From assembly GCF_020497125.1 (NCBI RefSeq), contig NC_059082.1, positions 55,264,524 through 55,328,523 on the forward strand: a DNA stretch of 64,000 nucleotides, written 5' to 3'. The first letter of the stretch is position 1. Every line of letters begins with the position of its first letter. Shown here in pieces: positions 32,001-43,732 of the stretch. The position numbers and the translations under genes were made by a program. The notes under the pieces are model-generated. The model had not been told where the DNA came from. It was given only the letters and a program-made list of their open reading frames with translations, and searched no databases. Source of the DNA: Mauremys mutica. Lineage: Eukaryota; Chordata; Testudines; Geoemydidae.

Positions 32001-32388
32001 TAAATGGTCTGATGAAATTCACCCTATGGTCCTTAAGGAACTTGCTGAAGCAATCTCGAAGCCATTAACAATTATTTTTGAGAACTCCTGGAGGACAGGA
32101 AAGGTCCCAGAAGAATGGAGAAGGGCAAACATAGCACCTGTCTTTAAAAAGGGGGAACCGGAGGACCCAGCAAATTATAGACCAGTCAGCCTAACTTCAA
32201 TATCTGGAAAGATACTGGAGCAAATTATTAAACAATCAATTTTTAAGTACCTGGATGATAATAGGGTTATAAGGAATAGTCAGCATGGATTTATCAAGAA
32301 CAAATCACACCAAACCAACTTAATTTCCTTGTTTGATAGGATTACTGACCCAGTGGATGGGGGGAATCAATAGATGTGATATACCTTG

Positions 32389-33496
32389 TGTGACGTTACT
32401 GACATAACCTGTGACCGTATAGATCATTGTTGCAACCACTGTTATATATTTGCAGAAAATATTGTACAAAGGTTGTCATGTAAGGTATCTATGGAAAGGT
32501 TATGATCTGCTGATTATAATTATGCCAGCTGTATGTGTGTATCATTTTGGTAGTTGAAGTTATGAATATTGGCTATGTACTTGTATATTAATGTGTTTTG
32601 ATTCTAAGTAGCCTCAGTGAAGCATTTGGTCAGCTTCTTGAGAAGAGACTATTCTCAGTAAGTATGCAGTCAAGAAACACTTAACTGAAAATGGATTTTG
32701 GAGGACGCCAATCCACATCTGAGCTTTCCTGGGAATGTTCAAACTAACATGTAAACAATGTCGTCGGCCTGTGTCATGCATGGACATATGGCTTGACCAT
32801 GTGACTCCAAACTCCACCTTGCTGCGGTGATCTTCCAGAGGGCAGAGACTATAAAAGGCTGCTGCAGCTCCTCTAGCTTGTCTTCAGTCCTGCTTCTTGC
32901 CTCTGGAGGGACTTTTCTACAAACTGAAGCTCTGAATGAAGGACTGAACGACCCATCCCAGCTGTGGATGTACTCCAGAGACTTGATTTGAACCTGTAGT
33001 TTATTCCATCACTGCTACAAGTCTGAACCAAGAACTTTGCCATTACTGTATGTAATTCATTCCATTTAAATCAATTCTAGCTCTCATCTATATCTTTTTC
33101 CTTTTATGAATAAACCTTTAGATTTTTGATTCTAAAGGATTGGCAACTGCGGGATTTGTGAGTAAGATCTGATTTGTATATTGACCTGGGTCTGGGACTT
33201 GGTCCTTTGGGATTGGGAGAACATTTTTCTTTTACTGGGGTCTTGGTTTTCATAACCATTCATCCCCATAATGAGTGGCACTGGTGGTGACACTGGGAAA
33301 CTGGAGTGTCTAAGGGAAATGCTTGTGTGACTGATGGTTGCCAATGGGGTAAAACCAAAGTCTTCTCTGTTTGGCTGGTTTGGTTTGCCCTGGTGTGCAA
33401 AGGAACCCCAGCCTTGGGCTGTAACTGCCCTGCTTTAAGCAATTTGTCCTGAATTGACACACTTAGAAGTGTCAAACCAAGGACAGCATCATTACA
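32389..33496 (+). mobile_element. Solo LTR, 1108 bp, TSD CCTTG
   Basis: TGTGACGTTACTGAC to CATCATTACA, with perfect CCTTG repeats at 32384-32388 and 33497-33501. TATAAAAG lies at 32850-32857 and AATAAA at 33109-33114, 260 bases downstream. Its U3 start resembles the reversed end of the LTR at 59225-62056 (GGAAAGGTTATGAT shared). Inserted in CR1. Confidence 0.9.
32850..33114 (+). promoter_or_regulatory. LTR TATA box to polyadenylation signal
   Basis: ACTATAAAAGGC at 32849-32860 and ATGAATAAACC around 33107-33116 delimit the putative R region. Confidence 0.65.
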
Positions 33497-34539
33497 CCTT
33501 GATTTTAGTAAGGCCTCTGACAAAGTTCTGCATGACATTCTCATAATAAACTAGGGAAATGCGGTCTAGCTGAAATAAGGTGGGTGCACAACTGGTTGAA
33601 AGACCTAATCCAAGGAGTAGTTACCAATGGTTTGCTGTCAAATTGGGAGGGCATATCTATTGGGGTACAGCAGGGTTCAGTCCTGGGTCCAGTACTAGTC
33701 AATATTTTCATTAATGACTTGGATAATGGAGCAGAGAGTATATTTATAAAATTTGTAGATGACACCAAGTTGGGAGGGATTGCAAGCACGTTGGAGGACA
33801 GGCTTAAAATTCAAAACAACCTTGACAAATTGGAGAACTGGTCTGAATTCAACAAGATGAAATTCAATAAAAACAAGTGCTAAGTACTACACTTAGGAAG
33901 AAAAAAATCAAATGCACAACTACAAAATGGGGAATAACGATCTAGGTTATAGCAAACCACTGAGGGTTATAGCAAACCACAGGGTTCTGTGGGTTACAGC
34001 GAATCACAAACTCAATATGAGTCATCAATGTGATGCAGCTGCAAAATGCTAATATGATTCTGGGGTGTATTAACAAGAGTGTTGTATGTAAGACACAGGA
34101 GGTAATTATACTGCTCTATTCGGCACTGGTGAGGCCCCCCACTAGAGTACTGTATCCAATTCTGGACACCAGAGTTTAGGAAGGATGTGGACAAATTGGA
34201 GAGAGTCTAGAGGAGAGCAACAAAAATAATAGATTTAGAAAAACTGGACCTATGAGGAAAGGTTAAAAAAAACTGAGCATGTTTAGTCTTGAGAAAAGAA
34301 GACTGAGGAGTGATATGATAACAGTCTTTGAATGTGTTGGGCTGTTATAAAGAGGGCAGTGATCAACTGAAGGTTGAACAAGAAGTAATGGGATTAATCT
34401 GCAGCAGGAAAGGTTAGATAGTAGGAAAAACTTTCCAACTATAAGGGTAGTTAAGCTATGAAATAGGTATCTACGGGAGTTGTAGAATCCCCATCACTGG
34501 GAGCTTTTAAAACCAAGCTGGACAAACACCTGTCAGTAA

Positions 34540-35203
34540 TGGGGTGTCCATCCCACACACACCTGAAGGGGTAAATTATGCCAATTAACCTACAGGCTGC
34601 ACCTGGAGGAAAGCCAAGATGTGCTAAAGCCTAATTGGCTGATGGAGTCCAGCGGAGGGTGAGCTGGGCTGGGTTTATAAAACTAGGAAGCTGCCAAGAG
34701 AAAGGAGCTGTAGGGAAGTAATCTGTAGTCACTCCCGTGGTGAAGGGAGGTGTGTTTGGGGCTATAGAGAGTAGCCACAGTTACTCCCTAGGAGGAGGGA
34801 CTTTGGGCCGACAAACCCATAGAAGAGGGAAAGCCAGAAAAGTAGAGAAGGCTCAAGGGAAAGGCAGCAAGGGATGGGGTAGGGTAAACTTTGGCTGCTG
34901 ATAAGAGGGCCCTGTGCTGGAACCTGGAGTACAGGGCATGTTCCCCTACCAGCCACTGGGCACAGACAAGGCAATGGAGAGTAGACTGCCTGAGACAGTT
35001 TGCCCTGAAAGACTGTTACCCTATAAGGGAGAAAAAAGCATAGTGACCTGGCCGAGGGCAAAGACATGAAGAAGAAGAAGCACCTGGAGTTGCAGAGATG
35101 GGTGGAGAGACTGCCAGAGGAGGGCACAGCATCTGGAAGAAGTTAATTCCCAAAGTGACCAGGAGGAGGCACCCTAGAGGTGAGTGGACCCCGTGACAGA
35201 TGG
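34540..35203 (+). mobile_element. LTR with shared core block (left border approximate)
   Basis: The right end CCCCGTGACA matches, reversed, the start of LTR family A. TTTATAAAAC at about 34674-34683 is a TATA box; the core block is at 34908-34950, about 235 bases downstream. CR1 sequence resumes at 35204 (GATGGTCTAGATG). No clean duplication is visible; the left junction is eroded. Confidence 0.7.
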
Positions 35204-35394
35204 TCTAGATGTACCGGTACTTGGTCCTGCCACAGTGCAGTGGACTGGATTTAATGATGTCTCAAGGTCCCTTCCAGACCTATATTTCTATCATTCTATG
35301 ATGATCTGTGTGTATGTGAGTGCACATGTGCATAGGGGTGCTGAATGGTGAGTGAGTGTGTGAGAGAGTTAATGGTGATTGTATATGTGTGTAG

Positions 35395-35735
35395 AAGTAC
35401 CACAATGCCCAGTCAACCTGTAGAACTCATTGCCAGGGGATGTGTGAAGGCCAAAAGTATAACTGAGTTTAAAAAAAAATTAGTCATTAATGGACATATC
35501 CTCCATCAACTTTTCTATTAGCCAAGATGGTCAGGGTTGCAACCCCATGCTCTGGGTATCCCTAAACTTCTGACTGCCAGAAGCTGGGAGTGGATGACAG
35601 AGGATGGATCACTCGATAATTGCCCTGCTCTGTTCATTCCCTCTGAAGCACCTGGTATTGGCCACTGTTAGAAGACAAGATCCTGGGTGAGATGGGCCAA
35701 TGGTATGACTCGATATGGCCGTTTTTATTGTGTGT
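35395..35735 (+). mobile_element. CR1 LINE 3' end (old subfamily)
   Basis: CTGTAGAACTCATTGCCAGG through GCACCTGGTATTGGCCACTG and ATGGGCCAATGGTATGACTC form a diverged version of the end seen at 42500-42778. Confidence 0.7.
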
Positions 35736-36842
35736 GTTGGGGGGTGGGGGGGAAGATGGTGACTATGTGAGTTAATGGTGATTTGGAGAGGGGAGGATGC
35801 TGAATGGTGGGTGCATCTAGGGGACTCTGAGTGTATCTGTACATGCAGAGAGGGAGGCCTGAAAGCCCTGTGGAGCTGAGCAGTGAATGGGAATGGTAGG
35901 GGAAGTACTGTGATTCGGGGGGAGGGGGGGCAATTAGGGCTGAATGGAGACTGTGCGTGTGTGAAAGCAGAGAATTTGCTCAGTCCAAGTAGAGGAGAAG
36001 GAAGGTGGGGGGGATTCCTGGGCTTACAGCACTGCTGTGGGGCAAGTGCAGCAGTGTCAGCAGGCTGAGGGAGAGAGGAGCCTCATGTTCTGGTCTGGGG
36101 GTTAGTTACCAGCCTGCTGGGTTCCCTGCAGGACCCCCATCCTTCTGCCAGCTCCTTTGAATGGGTCTCCCTTGGGTCCCAGCTCCCCTTGGGTCCAGCT
36201 GTGTACTCATGAGGGAGCTGTACCAGTACCTGAGGTTTTGTGTTTTAGGGGATTTTTTTGTGTGGCCAGTTAACTGAAACCTATCAGATCGACCTGAAAC
36301 AGACTTTTTAAAAAAGTTTTTGGCAAACCAAGTAAGTATTTAAAAAAAAAATTGTTTCAGGCCAAATAAAACTTTTTGTCCAACCCAAAACAAAACATTT
36401 GCTTCATTTTTGACTTTTTAACCTTTTAAGAATCTTTTAAATTAAATTGAAGTAAATTTTGAATTGAAAAGTGATTTTTTTTCAGATTTTTGCAGGGTGG
36501 TGGTGGTATTTTTTTGTTGTTGACCATAACAATTTGGCAATATCAACACCAACTCATGAAAGGTTTAGGTCGACCCAAATTGGCATTTTTCAGCAAAAAA
36601 TTGTTTTACATGAAAAATTCCCCCTCCCCACCCAATCCCAGCTCTGTCCATGCGTGTGTGAAGAGCCTTTGCCCCAGTGCCCAGGGGGTGGACTAGGGTG
36701 GGGGGCTCAGCCCCCATCTAGCTATGATTCTCTACACCCTTGCCACACTAGATTATTAGGGTGACCCAAGCATGCCCCCTGCCTCTCTGGGCTTAGGATT
36801 GCTGCCAGTAGGAGCAGCTGCTGCCCCCAGTAACTGCCCCCA
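35736..36842. other. Unassigned; simple repeats and an A/T-rich repeat
   Basis: G-rich runs (35735-36070) and, at 36230-36640, sequence rich in TTTTT and AAAAATT runs (CATTTTTCAGCAAAAAATTG) that may be a reptilian repeat. No gene seen. Confidence 0.35.
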
Positions 36843-37125
36843 GATGTCTACACTGTAATTAAGAACCCACGGCTGGTCTCATGCAAGCTTCCATGGGCTT
36901 GCAGGGCTCGGGCTAAGGGGCTGTTTAACTGCAGTGTAGACGTTCGGGCTTGGGCTGGAGCCCAGGCTCTAAGACCCTATGGGGTGGAAGGGCCCCAGAG
37001 CTCGGGCTACAACCTGAACCCAAACGTCTATGCAGCAATTAAACAGCCCCTTAGCCCCCAGACCCCACAAGCCTGACTCAGTTGGCACGGGCCAGCGCTG
37101 GGAATTGCAAGGTAGACATACCCTT
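36843..37125. mobile_element. Foldback MITE
   Basis: Ends GATGTCTACACTGTAATTAA and reversed GGGTATGTCTACCTTGCAAT; the interior repeats CGGGCTAAGGGGCTGTTTAA and its inverse, and GTGTAGACGTTCGGG with its inverse ACCCAAACGTCTA, giving one long imperfect hairpin. Non-coding. Confidence 0.8.
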
Positions 37126-38604
37126 AGTCACTGCAGAGGGTGGGCCTTCCACTGGTGAACAGGAAAAATAATGAGCAGGCCAGTTGGGGCCCTGTACGTT
37201 GACACCAATGAACCTCCCTCTCCAGGGGTGTTGCCTACCCCTCCCAGCAGAGTTGCCAGCCTGGGGCATCGTGTCATGAGTCACCCCCCCCAAAGTCAGG
37301 AGAGTTTACACAATACTATGTTGGGGGTAGGGGTTAAATTGCTGTCTGGTCTCTGAGCCTTTCAGGGGATCCACCTGCCCTCAAACTACCTGTGAGCATC
37401 TCAAGGTCACAATGCACCCGCAAGCCTGGGAGCCTCCCTGCCAGCTCTGCCCTGGTCGCTCCACTAAGTCCCTCCCAGCCCCTGGATTGGGGAGATGCCA
37501 TTCTAGCCCCGTGCCCCACCTTCCTGCATCACTGTCCTGTCTGCCTCCCTCCTGTACCTACACACTCCCCCATATATCCTGTTCCCCACCAGCCCCCAGT
37601 GTCGCTTACCCTATGTTGTTAGTTTATTACGGTTGCAATAGTGGCTAAAGTTGCAGTCGGGTCTGGCCCCCATTGCACCTGGCTCTGTTCACACATGTAA
37701 TGAAAAGGTAGTCCTGGACCCCAAAGCTTGCAATCTCGGTAAGCTCTTTGAGTTCTCCCTCTTTTCCCCCCTCATATTCTCCATTTCTGCCATTCCTATT
37801 CACCTGCATCTCCCTCCGGTCCCTTCATTTTTCTGCACCCCCAACTGCCCTCCCAGAGCCCAACATTCCTCACAACCTCCCTCCTGCTCCCCATATTTCC
37901 TGGAACCCTAAAATCCTGGCACTTTTCTAACCACAGAGCACACAGGGTTCCCATCTTCCCTGAGGGCAGCCTAGCTTCAGGCTCACTGGAAAACTATACT
38001 ACTGGTGCTTCTAGCAGGCTGCCAGTGTCTCAGCAGGTGCCATTCACCCAACATACCTGCTGCAGGGGCCAGCGGAGAAACAGTTAAATCATACTCTTAC
38101 AGGCTGAGTGGCAGCTTCTATTATGAAAGAAAATTCCCCATCTGGGAGTTATCCCAAGAGACCACAACCCCCAGGTACTGTAAACAAGTGTTCAGAGGCT
38201 TTGTGAAATGTGAATTCTTGGCTACATTGACCTGACTCTTTCTGTAAATATTTCTCTAGGGGGGTTAGAAACACATATTTGGCTGGACTGATGCCAATGA
38301 ATCCTTCAGCATGGCTGCCTTTCTAAAGGGGATCACTGAGTACTTGTACTGAGAATGTACTCTGTGTTGTTCCTTTCTCCAGGTGGTGGGGAGGGCGGGA
38401 AGAATTTTCCCTTTAAAATCTCCACTCTGAGTCTGTATCAGACAAACCACAGGCAGACTCCTGGGGTGGGGAGACAACACCCCCTCAGTTCACCACACAC
38501 AATGGTTGTATATGCAAACTAGTTATTAACATCTGAGTGTGTGTAATGTATTGGAGGCAAATGCTTTTTAATATGGCTATATGTAAATATATACATTTAG
38601 AACA
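37126..38604. other. Unassigned DNA
   Basis: No gene or repeat recognised. Pyrimidine-rich stretch 37500-37900 gives spurious Pro/Ser-rich frames. Confidence 0.4.
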
Positions 38605-39316
38605 AAGAATGTCAGCCATGCTCAGGATGGGGAGCTCTATATCCTGGGAAGCAGGGACTTTGAAAAAGATTTGGGGGTTGTGGTGGAAAATCAGCTGAAC
38701 CGGGAGCTTTCAGTGTGATGCTTTGGCCAAAAGAGCTAATGTGATCCTGGAATGCATAAACTGGAGGATCTCAACTAAAAGTGGAGAGTTATTTTACTTC
38801 TGTAATTGGCACTGGTGTGACCACTGCTGATGGAATACTGTGTCAAGAAGCATGTTCATAAATTGGAGAGGGTTCAGAGTAGATCCTGAGAATGATTAAA
38901 GGATTAGAAAACCTGTCTTATAGTAATAGGCTCAAGGAGCTCAATCTATTTACCTTAACAAAGATATGGTTAAGGAGTGACTTGATCACAGTCTATAAGT
39001 AACATAGGGAACAAACATGTAATAATGGGGTCTTCGACTTAGCAGGCAAAGGTATAACATGATCCAGTGGCAGACAAATTCATTCTGGAAATGAGGCATA
39101 CGTTTTTAATAGTGAGAGCAATTAACCATTGGAACAATTTAACAAAAGGTGTGGTGGAGTCTCCATTACTGGTGAATTTTTTTTAAATCAAGATTGGATG
39201 TTTTTCTAAAATCTTCTCTGGGAATTATTTTGGGGCAGTTCTCTGACCTGTGTCTTATGGGAGGTCAGACTAGATGATCACAATGATCCCTTCTGGCCTT
39301 GAAACCTATGAATCTG
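38605..39316 (+). mobile_element. CR1 LINE 3' part
   Basis: Decayed RT thumb and 3' UTR (ATTGGCACTGGTGTGACC, TAACCATTGGAACAATTTAA, GGAGGTCAGACTAGATGATC, CCTTCTGGCCTTGAAACC). Stops throughout. Confidence 0.8.
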
Positions 39317-40229
39317 CCCCATGGAGCACTCACACAGCCTTTCAATGAAACACACAGTGCAAATGCATCTCCATGTCCTTGAGCACAGACCAGAGTCCCC
39401 CCCTGTCTCTGGTGTCTGGGCTGCTGGAATAATTTTGAATTCTTTCCACAATCTGCTTATGCAGACATTACTGCTTCTGTCAGAATTCATTCCCAGCCCT
39501 CATCTCAAAAGTGCAGTATGGCTGCTGGGTCTATTGGATCTGTAAAGCCTTTAATCCTCTGTCAAAGGGTGCACATTGTGATCTGTTTGGCAAGCTACTT
39601 CCCCCCATCTCAGTGATCCCCACCTTCTGGAAGCTGCAGAGAGGTTGGAATGGGTCTCCAGGCATCCAAACTGGCATTGGGTTTGTTCCTGGCGGTGATA
39701 CAGTTACTCAGGCCTGGATTCATTAACACTAGCTGGGGAAGGAATAGAATAGAAACTCCCCCTTGATAGGATAACAATGACGCCACACCTCAGCACATGG
39801 GTACATCCGCAGGTCCCCTTATCTGCACCAGAATGCGTCCAAACTCATTCATATTTGCTATACAATGATGAGTGTCAAGTCTGCCCAGAGAAAGCAAGGC
39901 ACTACAGCGATGGGCTCTGTACAAGTGCCCCACACCCCAACTAGTCATCTCTGTTCGCCTGAAGCACCAAATGGACATTCTGTGGCCTGATTTGTAGTGT
40001 AAATTTGGCTTTTCTTATTTGCCAGTTTTCACCAAAACCAATAAGGGTTCTTCCCATTGATACCTAGAATGTTCCCCCAAAATTTTGGAATTGGTCACAT
40101 GTGTATTTCAGTTATCGTATTACAGACACAGAAATGCCATCAAGTTGAGTGTAGGGCCTTGCTTTTCATGGCCATTAATAACTCTGGATATTCTTGGACT
40201 GGACATGTCTATGGATAACTTTTTTTTTT
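39317..40229. other. Unassigned DNA
   Basis: Nothing recognised. Confidence 0.4.
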
Positions 40230-40330
40230 TCTTAAACCCTTTGAGCTCTTGGTCTCAATGACATCTTGTGGCAATGAGTTTCACAGGAAACTTATGGATC
40301 GTACGTAAGTTATTTCCTTTTAGTTAGTTA
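40230..40330 (-). mobile_element. CR1 3' fragment, minus strand
   Basis: TTGGTCTCAATGACATCTTG and GGCAATGAGTTTCACAGG are antisense to a CR1 tail. It abuts the plus-strand CR1 head to head. Confidence 0.55.
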
Positions 40331-41260
40331 GTTTAAACAGAAATTAAAAGGTACAGTGACTAGAGTGAAATCCCTGCAAGCTGCATGGACACTTTTCAAA
40401 GACACCATAATAGAGGCCCAACTTAAATGTATACCCCAAATTAAAAAAACACAGTAAAAGAACTAAAAAAGAGCCACTGTGGCTTAACAACCATGTAAAA
40501 GTAGCCGTGAGAGATAAAAAGGCATTTTGTAAAAAATGGAAGTCAAATCCTAGTGAGGTAAATAGAAAGGAGCATAAACACTGCCTAATTAAGTGTAAAA
40601 ATGTAATAAGAAAAGCCAAAAAGGAGTTTGAAGAACAGCTAGCCAAAAACTCCAAAGGTAATAACAAAATGTTTTTTAAGTACATCAGAAGCAGGAAGCC
40701 TGCTAAACAACCAGTGGGGCCCCTGGAGGATTGAGATACAAAAGGAGCACTTAAAGACGATAAAGTCATTGCGGAGAAAGTAAATGAATTATTTGCTTCA
40801 GTCTTCATGGCTGAGGATGTTAGAGAGATTCCCAAACCTGAGCAATCCTTTGTAGGTGACAAATCTGAGGAATTGTCACAGATTGAAGTGTCACTAGAGG
40901 AGGTTTTGGAATCAATTGATAAACTTAACAGTAACAAGTCACTGGGACCAGATGGCATTCACCCAAGAGTTCTGAAAGAACTCAAATGTGAAATTGCAGA
41001 ACTATTAACTATGGTTTGTAACCTGTCCTTTAAATTGGCTTCTGTACCCAATGACTGGAAGTTAGCTAATGTAACGCCAATATTTAAAAAGGGCTCTCGA
41101 GGTGATCCCGGCAATTACAGACCGGTAAGTCTAATGTCAGTACCGGGCAAATTAGTTGAAACAATAGTAAAGAATAAAATTGTCAGATACATAGAAGAAC
41201 ATAAATTGTTGGGCAAAAGTCAACATGGTTTCTGTAAAGGGAAATCATGTCTTACTAATC

Positions 41261-41588
41261 CAGTGTTTCCCAAACGTGGTGTGCCACTTGCATAGGGAAA
41301 GCCCCTGGCAGGCCAGTTTGTTTACCTGCCGCGTCCGCAGGTCCGGCCGATCGCAGCTCCCACTGGCTGCGATTCACTGCTCCAGGCCAATGGGAGCTGC
41401 TGGAAGCAGCGGCCAGTATGTCCCTCGGCTTACGCCACTTCCAGCAGCTCCCATTGGCCTGGAGCAGTGAACTGCGGCCAGTGGGAACCACGATCAGCTG
41501 GAACTGCAGAAGCGGCTGGTAAACAAACTGTCCCGGCCCGCCATGGGCTTTCCTTACACAAGCGGCGTCCCAAGTTTGGGAAACACTG
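41261..41588. mobile_element. hAT foldback MITE, TSD TACTAATC
   Basis: 328 bases from CAGTGTTTCCCAAACG-like start to GTTTGGGAAACACTG end, nearly perfect inverse ends. The interior repeats GCAGCTCCCATTGGC in both senses, so the unit forms one long hairpin. The 8-bp duplication TACTAATC (41253-41260, 41589-41596) is exact and marks hAT-type transposition. CR1 reads through the site. Confidence 0.93.
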
Positions 41589-41824
41589 TACTAATCTATT
41601 AGAGTTCTTTGAAGGGGTCAACAAACATGTAGACGAGGGGATCCAGTGGACATAGTGTACTTAGAGTTCCAGAAAGCCTTTGAGCAATGTAGCTAGGTTG
41701 ACAGCCCTGACAAAGTCCCTCACCAAATGCTCTTACATAAATTAAGTTGCCATGGGATAAGAGGGAAGATCCTTTCATGGATTGAGAACTGGTTAAAAGA
41801 CAGGGAACAAAGGGTAGGAATATA

Positions 41825-42075
41825 TTCTCCGTCTTATTCTCTATCCCTTTTTGAATGATTCCTAACATCCTGTTTGCTTTTTTGACTGCCGCGGCACACT
41901 GCATGGACGTCTTCAGAGAACTATCCACGATGACTCCAAGATCTCTTTCCTGATTAGTTGTAGCTAAATTTCATTCGCCATTTTGTTGCCCAATCACTTA
42001 GTTTTGTTAGATCTTTTTGAAGTTCTTCACAGTCTGCTTTGGTCTTAACTATCTTAACCTAACCCCCACTGTACA
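41825..42075 (-). mobile_element. Inverted internal CR1 segment
   Basis: CCGTCTTATTCTCTATCCC through GGACGTCTTCAGAGAAC to GTCTGCTTTGG reads antisense to the CR1 frame found on both sides. The plus-strand counterpart of its start (AGAGAATAAGACGGAG) is present at 15740-15756. It is an inversion inside the copy, with loss of the palm. Confidence 0.8.
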
Positions 42076-42889
42076 CACTGCTAGGTGGATGGAAAAATTA
42101 TATAAATCCATGGTACGCCCACATCTTGAATACTGCATACAGATGTGGTCTCCTCATCTCAAAAAAGATATACTGGCATTAGAAAAAGTTCAGAGAAGGG
42201 CACCTAAAATGATTAGGGGTTTGGAATGGGTCCCATATGAGGAGAGATTAAAGAGGCTAGGACTTTTCATCTTGGAAAAGAGGAGACTAAAGGGGGATAT
42301 GATAGAGGTTTATAAAATCATGAGTGGTGTGGAGAAAGTGAATAAGGAAAAGTTATTTACTTGTTCCCCTAATATAAGAACTAGGGGCCACCAAATGAAA
42401 TTAATGGGCAGCAGGTTTAAAACAAATAAAAGGAAGTTCTTCTTCACACAGCGCACAGTCAACCTGTGGAACTCCTTACCTGAGGAGGTTGTGAAGGCTA
42501 GGACTATAACAGGGTTTAAAAGAGAACTAGATAAATTCATGGAGGTTAAGTCCATTAATGGCTATTAGCCAGGATGGGTAATGAATGATGTCCCTAGCCT
42601 CTGTTTGTCAGAGGGTGGAGATGGATGTCATGAGAGAGATCCCTTGATCATTACCTGTTAGGTTCACTCCCTCTGGGGCACCTGGCATTGGTCACTGTTG
42701 GTAGACAGGATACTGGGCTGGATGGACCTTTGGTCTGACCCAGTATGGCCATTCTTATGTTCTTATGTTCTGTTCTTTATCAGTTTTACATTTGTCACCC
42801 TTTGATTTCATTAAATGTCTCCTTGTTCAGCTACTTAAATGTAGTCATTACCAATTTTGCACAACAAAGAATATCTCTGTAGGCTGTAT

Positions 42890-43015
42890 AATGGAATCAC
42901 AGCTTTTAAGGCCAGAAGGTACCATTATGATCATCTAGTCTGACCTTTATAGCCCGTGTTATACCAAAGTTGGACTAGATGATCACGATAGTCCCACTGG
43001 CCTTTTAAAAAATAA
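42890..43015. mobile_element. Two CR1 3' ends head to head
   Basis: Reversed end (ATCATCTAGTCTGACC at 42931-42946) is followed by a forward end (TTGGACTAGATGATCACGAT at 42971). Both are short and old. Confidence 0.6.
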
Positions 43016-43027
43016 AATCTATGGATG

Positions 43028-43421
43028 ACATTTATATTCACTTTTCTACTGTCATTCTGACACTAAGTGCATGTGCATACAGGAGCCTATTTGCAAAGGT
43101 TATGGAAGGTCCTTGCCTGACTCATTTAAATACATGAATCCCAGAGCTTTGACCAGGGATTTTTGCAAGTTGCTGTGTGTTCTCCCATGCCCTGTAACAT
43201 GCACACACGCGCGCGCACACATTTCATTTGTCCACCAAATAGAAGACCAAACCCATCTGTCTCCATTTTATGTTATGCTATCATTTACTGTGCACTCTTC
43301 CCAATTACTAATCAGGTGGACATGCACAGTGCTGTTTGGGAAGGGGATGCTTATGTGCCCTTGTTTATTGATGTTAGTGCCAGGTCTCTGTGTCCCATGC
43401 CGTGAACAGCTGTATTTCATA
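43028..43421. other. Unassigned; ACAC/GCGC run near 43202-43222
   Basis: A short (AC)n(GC)n simple repeat; otherwise nothing recognised. Confidence 0.4.
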
Positions 43422-43724
43422 CAGGGGCGGCTCCAGGCACCAGAGCACCAAGCACGTGCCTGTGGTGGCAAGCCATGTGGGGTGGCCTGCCAGTCACCAT
43501 GAGGGCAGCAGTCAGGCTGCCTTCGGCGGCATGCCTGCAAGAGGTCTGCCGGTCCTGCAGCTTCGGCGGCAATTTGGTGGCAGGTACACCGAAGGCACGG
43601 GACCAGCGGACCTCCCGCAGGCATGCTGCTGAATCCACATTACCAGAGGACCTCCCGCAGGCATGCCGCCGAAAGCCGCCTGACTGCCGTGCTTGGGGCG
43701 TCAAAATACATAGAGCCGCCCCTG
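43422..43724. mobile_element. hAT MITE, TSD ATTTCATA
   Basis: 303 bases from CAGGGGCGGCTCCAGGCACC to AGAGCCGCCCCTG with exact 8-bp repeats ATTTCATA at 43414-43421 and 43725-43732. Interior has several TTCGGCGGCA units in both senses. Same family as 57183-58186 and 59925-60069. Frames of about 110 codons inside are artefacts. Confidence 0.92.
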
Positions 43725-43732
43725 ATTTCATA

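Larger units (their letters stand above)
32002..35315 (+). mobile_element. CR1 LINE split by two LTRs
   Basis: CR1 pieces lie at 32002-32388, 33497-34540 and 35204-35315. They encode, in order: fingers (EWRRANIAPVFKKGEP, NYRPVSLTSISGK, QHGFIKNKSHQTN), then palm (DFSKA-like, GVQQGSVLGPVLVN, FVDDTKLGG with the FVDD catalytic box), thumb, and a 3' end with TTCTATCATTCTATG. The reverse transcriptase is broken by stops as well as by the insertions. Confidence 0.88.
40336..42778 (+). pseudogene. CR1 reverse transcriptase (most complete copy, rearranged)
   Basis: About 2.4 kb of a 5'-truncated CR1. Order: EN-RT linker (ANPSEVNRKEHKHC-like, 40507-40731, ends in TGA), a 162-codon frame 40807-41295 with fingers motifs (SLGPDGIHPRVLKEL, NWKLANVTPIFKKGS-type, NYRPVSLMSVPGK, GKSQHGFCKGKS), a hAT insertion at 41261-41588, palm start (LLEFFEGVNKH), an inverted piece at 41825-42075, then thumb and tail (42100-42568) and 3' UTR with TTCTTATG repeats. 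The FVDD palm box is missing in the inverted/deleted zone. The protein copied CR1 RNA into DNA at the target site. Inactive. Confidence 0.9.

Noticed and set aside
31900..32373. 157-codon frame beginning with Cys-Val repeats
   Set aside because: The start is the (GT)n microsatellite read in frame; the later part is CR1 reverse transcriptase. It is not a cysteine-rich gene.
40344..40958. 204-codon minus-strand frame, the second longest in the window
   Set aside because: It is the antisense of the CR1 linker and fingers region, whose A-rich coding strand gives few stops on the other side.
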